Source: Terfezia claveryi (lineage: Eukaryota > Ascomycota > Pezizomycetes > Pezizales > Pezizaceae). Taken from it: a stretch of DNA of 64,000 nt. Position 1 is the first letter of the stretch; every line of letters starts with the position of its first letter. Made by a program: the position numbers and the translations under genes. Positions 9,731 to 18,375 of the stretch are shown here, piece by piece. The notes below the pieces were generated by a model. The model saw only the letters and a list, made by a program, of their open reading frames with translations. It had not been told where the DNA came from and did no database searches. Where the stretch lies: assembly GCA_015179025.1 (NCBI GenBank), contig WHUX01000034.1, positions 62,001-126,000 on the forward strand, written 5' to 3'.

Positions 9731-12517
9731 CTAGTCTCTGAATAATGACTCATCTGACAGCTGGAGGACGCGTTGTTTCAGTCTTCCCTCCCATGGTGGT
9801 GATGCACCAGATGGTGTGATCGCTTGCCGCATGGTAAGCTTTGACTGAGAAGGGACTACAAACACTAGGCGCACTTCCGCCTTCCGTGCCTCCTGTGGCA
9901 GTGCCGCATATATCTCCTCAATTCCAGTCGCCTTGACAGGATGTGTTAACGCCACAGTGATCTGCAATAGGATGACCACGAGCGTTTTAGCGATCTCTGC
10001 CAGGATGATACTGTCGACTGAGGTAAGATTGGTTTTCAAGGGCATGAAATAGATCCCTTTTCTTTCCGGGAGGACCCGTGGGGAATTAGGATTATGCAAA
10101 GTTGCCCCCCACTCCTTCAGGCTACGAAATTCTTCTGATTTGTTGATGTCGAAGTGTGCTAATGTTGATAGCTTGTCGGAGGTGTCAAGGATTCGACCCA
10201 ATCTAAACTTACCTCCCTTCCTGAAGAGTTGATGGGTAGCTTGCTCGAAAATGCGTCCTGCAGCATCTTTCAATGAAGGCACGTCTAGTAACCGATGGTA
10301 GAATGCTCGCTGCTGGGCTTTGCGTGTTGAAGAAACCTCCTGGATAAGAAGATCCTGTAGGTAATTTGTCCCTACCTTAAGTTCATAATATTGGGAGATT
10401 ATATGTTCCTCCTTCAACGCAAAGAAGAAGATCTTATGGGAAACCGCACTAGTACTTACGTCCTCTATAGTGCTAAGCGGACGACTATCCGCTAACATGG
10501 CGCTAATCTGACGTTTTACAGCACTGTCATACTGCATTACAGAGTTGACCCAGTCATTGGTTTCTGCATTCAGGTAAATGGTCTCAATTAATACCCGAGG
10601 GACCCCCCCATAGCGAGCATAGAGATACCCCAGGCGCTGGATCAATGCGGGATATTTATATCTTTAGAAGACATATATTAGCCAAAGTCAGGGCACTCCA
10701 TATGCAATGGGGCATGACGACAATGAAATTTAGGGTTTCTTTGATATATTAAGTATATTGACTGTCAAACCACCCAATACCTTTAACATATAATACCAAA
10801 ATCAAGTACAAACGAACTGCTGAGTGAGAGCACTAGCTTGTGCACCGGAAGGGGGGAGCTCGAAGCCATGGACGATACATTGCGGAATAGCTTTGCCTCA
10901 AACTTAAGCGGCTTAGGGCTGGGAGCAGGATCCCAAGCGTTATCCAGCTAGGGGCTAGGAATTGGGGATTCCACGCCCCCTCCCCCCTTTCTTGACTGAT
11001 TTCTTCTTCTCAGCGCCGTTTCCAATATCTAGCTGCAGGGCCATGTAGGAAAAAGCTCGAGCTTTGTGTCTCGAGCCTACACCAATTTATTTTTTGAAAA
11101 TACTCAGTTCACGTATACAGCCACTTGAGGCTATAACACGTCACCCAGAAATCCGGGTGGATTCAAGGGACAGACAAGTTAAGTTGCCTATCTCATAAAT
11201 CTACGAGCCAGATCGCTGAGCTACTGTCGGTCCTTCTAGTGCCTGCTCCGTGCCCAAGAGAAAGTGAGAGGTAATGAAATAGGTAAATGAAATAGGTAAA
11301 TGAAACTTTCTAACGTACCTGAGAGATACAACCTGAGGCCAAGCCCACTCAGCCATGGCCCATATTTCCGGCTTTTGTTCCTTCCGCCACCGAGTCTTTT
11401 CGAGCCGCCCAGGTGATGTTGTCCAGATAACCATCCAATCTCTAGTCCAGCTACTGTTGAACTCCATGAGGGGTTCATCATCACAGAGGACCCAAATATC
11501 CTTATTCTTAGACATGTTGAAATCCTCATCGCTTTTGGAGGGAACAAATTTGACGCCGTCGTCGGAGAAAAGATAATAACCAGTGCGGGCAACCCAAAAG
11601 GGCTGAAGCGCAGTTATCTTACCCTCTGCCAGTCGATTAAAGAGCAAAACACTTTGAGCATAGCTCTTTCCTACATTAATAGTCAGTCCAATCCGAGAGA
11701 TGTATATTGGCAAGTGATACTTACCAATTCCTGGTATTCCAGTAAACATAAGGTGGCGTGGGGGGGGTTGGTCGCCCTGCTCCCCACCGGGAATAAAGTT
11801 CTTGTACCTCTCATTAAGGTAACAAGCCCGCTCATAAAGTTTCGAGTAGGCTGGGAGAATAATGATCCTATCGCTGCCGGACGGCAGTAGGGCGGGATCG
11901 TTCTTGGGGTACTCTGGATGGGCGCGTAGGTCGATAAAACACTGTTGGTGGGTCGTGGCCTGGGCTGAACTTAGAGCTATCGCTGAGGACGACACATCCA
12001 CTTCCTCTGGGGTAGTTAGGCCATAAGTGGGGGGTGGGCATGGTGGTATTTGTACCGCCTCCATCTTGACAACTTCTCCGTATTCATTGGGGTGACTTTG
12101 CAACTTCCAGATGAGTTTCCATAGCATCTGAAGTCCTAGATACAAACGTCAGGAACATACATAGAGGTTGGAGGTACTCAGGGTAGTACTTGGCAGATGT
12201 GCAAGCCCTGGCGCATCTCGGCTCACGGCCTGCTGAATATGTCCCACGGCCTGCTGAATATGTCCCACGGCCTGCTGAACATGTCCCACGGTGTGCTCAA
12301 TGCGTCCCAGGGCTTGCTCAATGCGTCCCACGGCCTGCTCAATGCGTACATTACCAGCTGCAATCTCCTTGATCAACCCCATCTGCTCATCAGTGCCACC
12401 CATCTCCCCCGTCTGCTCATTAGTACCACCCATTTCCACTTCGTGAAGATCATCATCAACCTTCCCGACGGGTCTTGATTCAATTTCCAGCACTGGCATT
12501 TCATCACCCATTTCCAT
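9731..12517 (-). CDS. Crinkler/RHS-type P-loop NTPase with REase-like C-terminal domain
   Basis: Four exons read by eye join in frame to 673 residues: 12517-12190, 12135-11725, 11670-11319 and 10661-9731. The introns are 54, 54 and 657 nt, all GT-AG. The N-terminus is acidic and is followed by seven-residue repeats (RIEQAVG, RIEQALG, HIQQAVG; about residues 65-100) suggesting a coiled coil. A P-loop GIPGIGKSY spans exons 2 and 3 near residue 240, with a Walker B-like WVLCDDEP near 305. Exon 4 begins with the family signature YARYGGVPR and ends with a restriction-nuclease-like part (MPLKTNLTSVDSIIL, then LLQITVALTHPVK, then VRLVFVVP). This order of NTPase, GG-PR and REase-fold domain is that of retrotransposon-hot-spot/Crinkler (CR-effector type) proteins. 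A SINE-like copy lies inside the large last intron. Function in this organism is unknown; conflict roles or effector roles are inferences from the family. Confidence 0.75.
11088..11195 (-). mobile_element. SINE-like element, copy 4, inside intron 3 of the RHS-type gene
   Basis: Read on the minus strand it contains CAACTTAACTTGTC, the hairpin CCACCCGGATTTCTGGGTG, then GTGGCTGTATACGTGAACTG and an A-rich tail. These match the 3' halves of copies 1 and 2. It sits in the 657-nt intron 10662-11318 and has the same orientation as the host gene. Only the 3' half of the element is recognisable. Confidence 0.55.
12225..12350 (-). repeat. 21-bp coding minisatellite in the RHS-type gene
   Basis: On the plus strand the unit CACGGCCTGCTGAATATGTCC recurs about six times with drift (CTGCTGAAC, GTGCTCAAT, TTGCTCAAT). 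Each unit encodes one seven-residue heptad (for example HIQQAVG), so unit gain or loss would lengthen or shorten a coiled coil without shifting the frame. Confidence 0.8.
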
Positions 12518-13564
12518 TGGCCACGTTGGAGGTTCTCTTTGTACAGGATATTAACAGGCCCGGCACGGTACGAGTGGTGGTTAAAAAGTAGGGCCTTTGG
12601 AGTTTGTCTTATTGCTTTCAGTGTGATGCGGTTGTTGGAGAGTGTAACCGCTAGGACAAAACGTGATCACTGGGTGCCAGGTTTGCCTAGACACCGATAG
12701 TATTCACAGTTGTGAGGGGAATAGAGTTAGATGACTAGAGACGTCACTGTAGAATCAAGACAAGATATCAAAAGCGTCACGATAGGGCTAGCCCTTCTCC
12801 GACAGTCCTGTTAGGTGGGCCTGTTGTGGTGCCAACCAGACTACCTGTTGTGCCAACCAGACTATATCTAATTCGGGCCTGTAGCAGCAATTAAGTACTT
12901 AATTAAGCCTAGTCTCGTAACTGAATTGGGTTTTCATTCCGCCTCTTATACATCTACGAGGGTATTGTGCCAACCAGACTACTTATACATATGTACTTAT
13001 GTAGTTCAGATTGTCAGCGAAGCGAACCTCGAGATATACAGGCCTCAAACACATGCTCGCCGTTAGTCCAAATCTCGGGCTTGCATCTACGTATACAGTA
13101 GGTACATAGGTAGGTACTGAAGACAACTGTCTGAAGTAGAAAGAATATACAGTACATGATTGCCCGCCCCCTCAGAAACCAATTTTCCTTATACCAAGTG
13201 TTTTGGACTACGCATACCTAAGGTAGCGTGCATAGAACCAGGCAGAAATGGATCATTTGAAATCAGAATACAAAGTAAAATAAGCTAGAGCCTAGTGGAC
13301 TAACTTTCAAAGCTTTACCTAGGTTTTTGTCATAAAAAATAACAAAACCCTAGGTGACCCCGGGCCCAGGCACATCATCCATAGAGTTGAGCTTCGTTAA
13401 TAGCTCATGCCCTATATGGTTCAACCTACGTATGATCAAAGTAAGTTAGGTTCCTGGAGGGGTTAAGTTTAAACTGTATGCCGAGACTATGATCATCAGG
13501 GCACCTAGGCCTATCTGGCCAATGGGCCCTTGGGCTTATCTTTTGTGTTATCCAGTCTTTCGGT
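12518..13564. other. Intergenic region with repeated short motif
   Basis: No gene is visible. The motif GTGCCAACCAGACTAC occurs at 12829-12844, again at 12850-12864 (last base changed) and at 12967-12982. The stretch 13495-13560 (CTGGCCAATGGGCCC, then TTGGGCTTAT) resembles 13685-13720 inside the next SINE-like element, which may mean the element starts earlier or is duplicated. Confidence 0.4.
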
Positions 13565-13848
13565 TTTGGATGGGCCTCAGTCAGGCCCCCCTCGGGACCA
13601 TCTGGCACTGCCGGTTAATGACAGCACGGAGGCCTCGATCTCCTTGTGTTCTTGTTTCTTGTTTTCTCCGCTTCACATCTTTGTCTGGCCATTAGGCCCG
13701 TGGGCTTATTGCTTTGCCAATGGGCACTTGAGGCACTTGAGTTCATTTTGCGTATCTATATAGATCCATGTGGGTTTTCGGGTGGCTCATCATCTACTCA
13801 CTGGGACCGCATATGGGTAATGAGTATATAAAAATGAAAATAATAAAA
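13565..13848 (+). mobile_element. SINE-like element, copy 3
   Basis: It begins near CAGTCAGGCC, has CCGGTTAATGACAGCACGG, then TGGGTTTTCGGGTGGCTCATC, ACTGGGACCGCATATGGG and TAATGAG before an A-rich tail (13828-13848). Order and spacing follow copies 1 and 2. The left arm of the hairpin is changed to a weaker pairing. Confidence 0.55.
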
Positions 13849-13977
13849 GGGTTCGAGCCCCAAAATATATGATAAAAACTCGGGCCTGCCGAGCTGGCTC
13901 GTGCCCAGGCCACTCGAGTAGAGATCAAGTGATAAGCTCATCGAATTAGAATCACACCAACCGCCATTGCCAAACCA

Positions 13978-14050
13978 GCTCGCATGGCTTAGTTGGTAAA
14001 GCGCGTCACTAGTAATGACGAGATCCTGTGTTCGAATCACAGTGTGAGCA
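13978..14050 (+). tRNA. tRNA-Thr(AGT)
   Basis: A complete 73-nt cloverleaf is visible. The acceptor GCTCGCA pairs with TGTGAGC (one G-T), with discriminator A. The D arm contains GGCTTAGTTGGTAAAGC, the anticodon stem is CGTCA/TGACG with loop CTAGTAA (anticodon AGT), and the T arm is CTGTGTTCGAATCACAG. There is no intron. A T-rich stretch follows (CTCTTTTTA). Confidence 0.93.
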
Positions 14051-14717
14051 GCAATCTCTTTTTATACCTTCACCCTTTCCCCTATTACTCAATTTTTTAC
14101 CACTAATGGCGAGAGTACATAATGCCTAACACGGAATCACAAGACTTACCTAGTTGCCAATGCAGGGCACATACCGGTAAGTCGAGAAGAAGGAAACCGT
14201 TTCCTTCTTTTTTACGGCAAATGCAAGAAGCAGCTTAGGTTAATAATATGACAAGCCAACCCTGGTAAACCTGGTAAAGAAGTATGTAGTCTGGTTGGGC
14301 AGCGATGTGATCTTGTGCCTAGCGAAGGCACCAGACTTTGTATCAGTTTGAAAAACTGCACCTTAAGAAACTGAGAGGCATTGTCAATTGGATTATCTCT
14401 TCGAGCGCTAAGGCAAAGACCCATACTCAGCATTTGGCCCTAAACCATTCATGGGCTGCATATAGATAATCTCGTGTCTAGCATACCTATGAAGTATCGA
14501 GACTACAAACTGCCCGCCCCAAAGCTACTAGGCTGGAAGCACACTCAGGACAAACAGCATTACAAGGCCGCAGAACAAACGACCATGCCTCCACACCGAC
14601 CGCAAACACACATCCAGGCGTCTTGCATGTGTCGTATGGCTGGTGATACCCGTCTCCTACCTGAAGCCAATGTATCCCTCGAGCCTCGTTCTTCCACTTT
14701 ATGTACACTCCGTTCTC
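14051..14717. other. Intergenic region between tRNA-Thr and the first housekeeping gene
   Basis: I see no gene. The reverse complement of the CCAACCAGACTAC motif is present at 14286-14300 (GTAGTCTGGTTGGGC). The right part is likely the 3' UTR of the minus-strand gene ending at 14718. Confidence 0.35.
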
Positions 14718-16643
14718 TCATAAACACCCCACCACTCGCAGCCGGCGGGGGGGAGGCTCCACAATATCCACATCCGCAGGGTCGCCATCCGCTACAATGA
14801 GTGCGTCATCTTCATCCCCGAATTCAAACTTCAACGGACTTGAGACTTTAGGAGGGCTTCCAAACTCTTTTGGAGGGCTTCCGAATGTTTCCACCAAAGG
14901 AGCTACCAACGGCGTCATAGGTCTCTCTGATTCCCTTTGCCTCTGCCTTCCTCTCTCTTTACCCTTAGACTTGAGCCTCCAACTGTCATCCACGCCTCCT
15001 CTAAGTGCCACTCCCCCTATTCGTAATCCTAACCCCGCCAGACTTACCTCCCCGACGTAAGTCCCAGATCTTGCTCGGCGGCCTTCTCTCGCTCCTGTAG
15101 GATCCAATGGCCTACGAGTGTAACTGTCCCTCAACCTCTCAGTTGGCCAGCACTCACAAAACTCTCTTCCCTTGGTGCAGATACTGCACTTCTCTACCCT
15201 AAGCTCATAATAACAGAAACACTTTCCCTTGCCATTTTGGCATTCATTGCAGTACAATCCCTCAGCAGGTGGTTCTGGCGAAGCTGTGTCAGGGTAAAAG
15301 AGGAGTTCGAGGCCTTGGTCTCGCGGGCCATCCACCTGCCCATCTAGGGGAGAATAGACCTTCGGTAGACTTAGGCCGGTGTTGGGTGGTACCGAGTGGT
15401 TTTCAAGACGGCTTATTGGATCCTCTTGTACATCAATACTGAGAAAACTCAGGTCGTCTCTCCATAGGTGATGAGCTTCCACTCCAGTGCTGCTCACCGT
15501 GCGAGTTGAAAATGCTCTCCTCCTTTTGATGTGGCAATAGAACGGCTCGGAAGGTGGATCATGGCCACGAAGAAGTCCACGGAAGTCAGGGTCAATAGGG
15601 GATACTGGAGCCGTGCTGGGGTCTTTGGCCTCTGGTGGCAAGAGCAGTCTCCACAGCAGTTTAGCGACATCAATTTCAGGATTGCATATCTCTGCCGAAT
15701 GAACTTCTGAGTAGGTCATCGCAGTCGTGGCCCTTGCTTCAGGAGGCGTGAACCCTGCTATGCTATCCACTTGGTATAGTGGCCGCCAGTGGATGTTTGG
15801 TTGCTTTTCCTCCGTAGCACCCTCCTCATCTGCGACAATTGCAGCTTCTCGGTGCAGCTCAAGTATAGCCTGTGTGAGGTTCGACTTCCTGGACAGTAAT
15901 CTTTCATCAGGTAAAGTAAACGTACCACTAGTCTTCAAGGGAGTGGAAACTGATATCGAGAAGTGTTTGGGATCCAAGGGTGTAGAATTTTCTCCTTCAG
16001 CATTCTAGACTGGTGATAAGTCTTGACGGGGAGATTCGGGGCCGGAGACGCTGAAGGAGATTGTATGTATTGGGCCAACGAAAGAAGGATGAGGCGTGAC
16101 CATATAAGAAACCGATGTTGAAGGGACTTCGGAAAAGCCATCCAAATTACCCTCAACTGCCTCCTCCTCATTCGCATTACCTACATCCTCCGTTTCACCG
16201 TTGATACCCCCCTTCAAATTTTCCCTCTTCGCTTTCATACCCTTCTCCTGTTCCTTGCCCTCCTTCTCTTTTTCGTCCTCCCCTCCATCCTCACTCCCAG
16301 AGCTCGAAAATTCTCCAGACACATCCCTAGTCATATTCAAAAATGACCTCGATGACGAAATGAAGTGCACGTCTACCCCTTCCAGTACTCTGTCAGTCGC
16401 TGAACTTGATGAGGCTAGCAAATTATCCAAGTCTGGGCCATGATATGTAATTTGGTCAACTGGAGCTTCCAAAGGTGGGGCTCTTTTCAGGGCTCTTTTC
16501 AGCGGCACTGGGCCTGGGCTTTTCTCTCCATCCTTCATTTCGATAGAGTCATAATACGGGGGCGGGGTATCAATGACACTAATCATCGGAGATTGTGAAG
16601 ATTTCCCCGTGACTTCCGGCTGGACCGACGAAGAGTGAGCCAT
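14718..16643 (-). CDS. Unrecognised protein with Cys cluster; in-frame TAG or in-frame intron
   Basis: One reading frame runs from the ATG at 16643 (start MAHSSSVQPEVTGK) to 14718 and is broken by a single TAG at 16005-16007. The reading resumes in the same frame directly after it (NAEGENSTPLDPKHF). Either the TAG ends an intron whose length is a multiple of three (GTTTCT to TAG would remove 108 nt, phase 0 on both sides), or it is a real nonsense codon. The first part is acidic and low-complexity (DGGEDEKEKEGKEQEKG). The second part has a cysteine cluster near its middle (C-NE-C-QNGKGK-C-F-C, then C-SI-C-TKGREF-C-E-C) that could bind zinc, and ends in SP-rich sequence. I do not recognise the family. 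The ATG at 16643 is preferred because frames upstream run into the neighbour's 3' end. Confidence 0.5.
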
Positions 16644-17033
16644 CCTCGGGAGTCGATAGCTATAACTAGAGAGACTGGAGGATGTAGTGAAGACGAAAGT
16701 AGGCCAGTAGAGCCTGTTCATTAAATAGACTGCCTGTTCTGACTTCCCGCGAGGGGGTACCCTGAACACGCTCAAAGATGGTATCATCTGCCGTGGGGCA
16801 GGCTCGTGTCTTCCTTTGGACGAGATTTCTGCTTCAGCAGTACGGAGTTCTTTTGGAAAAGACCTGTCAGGTTCAACTTGTGGGCGATCAAGTCTTTCAA
16901 AAAAACCCGACTTCCTATTTGGGACGTATGGTTGGTAGTGCCTGGACGGTACTTCTATGGTACTGGTATGAACGCCTTCCAATGCAAAATATACAAAAGC
17001 CTTCCAGATGCTCCCATCAGCCCTTCACAGAAT

Positions 17034-17987
17034 CTACCAGCATCCCCCCCTCCAAAGTCTCCCACCCCCCCAACCCCTATTCCGCTTCCCCCCTTCCCCC
17101 CCTTCCGCCCTCCCAGTCCCCAACCAACCTCGAACCCACTCCGGCACCTCAAACCGCACTCCTCCCCCATCCACCCTTTTTCCTCCCACCCCTTCCTCCG
17201 CAGCCCCCAGCGCCCCTACCCCAACGCTCTGCATCTTTCCAACCCCCTCATCTCCCCCTGTGTACAGAACCACTGCGCAGATATACTCTCCATCATGAGT
17301 AATAGACAGCAGGGCAATGTCCTCTTTCTTATTTCCATTCCTATCCCCGTAACCACTATCGCTATCACTAGTTCCATCAAGCTGCGTTTCGTCGTGCCCT
17401 TTTGCATGCAGAGGTTGAGACAGCCGATAAATCACCAAGTATGGTTTCCCTTCACTCAATCAATCAACTTAAATCCATCACCCCGTCCCAGACCCCTTTC
17501 TAACCCTCCAGCCCCGGGAGAGAGACAAGACAGGTAGACCAAACTCACCACTAACCTCATCAACCCTCATCGTCACCTCCTTCCACGTCAACCTCTCTCC
17601 TAATTCCTCCACCCATCCCTCCCCCTTCACGTTCCTTACCCCTCTAGATCCTCCCTTCCACGGCCACCGATACGGATACGGATAAGCCTTATACAGCGCC
17701 TCCTTCGCCGCCCACCTAACTCCCAACCACCTCACCACCTCCTCCTCCCACCGTCCTCCCTTCCCTCTCCCAGTATTTCCTCCTAAAAACCTCTTCTCAA
17801 AAGCTCCCAGCTCCTCTAAACTCAGTATCCTCCTCGCAAATTTCTTCACTGGCCTTAAATCCGGATTTATTGATACCTCCGGTACACCATACGCGCGCGC
17901 ATGCACCGAGGGGAAAATCACCTTCAACAGGCGAGGGAGGTGGAGGAGGTCGACGCCGATCCCGGGAGGCCCGCGGGGGTGGGACAT
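17034..17987 (-). CDS. Holo-[acyl-carrier-protein] synthase (4'-phosphopantetheinyl transferase, AcpS type)
   Basis: Two exons (17987-17549 and 17449-17034) are split by a 99-nt GT-AG intron (GTGAGT donor) and give 284 residues. The N-terminus carries the AcpS metal-binding motif GIGVDLLHLPRL. The second signature, RWLGVRWAAKEALYKA, holds the WxxKEA core. After the intron come VSGKPYLV and LLSITHDGEYICAVVLY, the usual third block. This enzyme transfers the phosphopantetheine arm of CoA to acyl carrier protein; an AcpS-type protein of this size in fungi normally serves mitochondrial ACP (PPT2-like). The ATG at 17987 (MSHPRGPPG) is the first in frame next to the conserved start. The C-terminus after about residue 210 is Gly-rich and probably unstructured. 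Confidence 0.85.
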
Positions 17988-18375
17988 CGTAGCCGTGGAT
18001 TGTGTGAGGTAGAGGCTCTGCGGGAATGCAGTCAAGTAGACAGGGGTGCTCTAGGTATTAGTTTCACGTTTGCGGTTTGTGGATCTTATGGGTCACTAAT
18101 GCCAACAGCTATTTCTTTTACAGTTGAGATAATTCTTTACACTACACTAATCAAACTTTGCAACAAAGGATAAGTACGGAGTACAGCCAGTACCATTTTA
18201 TTAAATCGTGAAAATATCCATACTCATTGCACTCCATCCAAACCCAAAGAAACAAAAAGGATACACCGAACAGTGCCATATAATTTAAAAAAAGAGAGAC
18301 CCAGTAGCCAAGTAATAGACAGTTCGCAAAAGCCCAAATGCAATTTACACCCCAATGATATGTAGCTCAATACTC
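17988..18375. promoter_or_regulatory. Upstream region of the PPTase gene / 3' end of the BTB-like gene
   Basis: About 390 bases lie between two minus-strand genes. The region must hold the PPTase promoter and the 3' UTR of the BTB-like gene. No clear TATA box or repeat was seen. Confidence 0.35.

Noticed and set aside
12225..12350. CRISPR-like array
   Set aside because: The 21-bp units abut without spacers and are coding heptads in a eukaryotic gene.
13846..13860. Possible tRNA T-arm (GGGTTCGAGCCCC) after SINE copy 3
   Set aside because: No D arm, anticodon arm or acceptor stem accompanies it.
16778..17537. Plus-strand Pro-rich open frames
   Set aside because: They overlap exon 2 of the AcpS-type gene on the other strand and are only a composition effect of its Gly/Glu-rich end.
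17034..18035. Phosphopantetheinyl transferase as a sign of a secondary-metabolite cluster
   Set aside because: It is the AcpS type for mitochondrial ACP and no polyketide, peptide-synthetase or terpene gene is near.
18035..18035. Upstream start of the AcpS gene at a TTG codon (17988-18035)
   Set aside because: The ATG at 17987 directly precedes the conserved GIGVDLL motif, and TTG initiation is rare in fungi.
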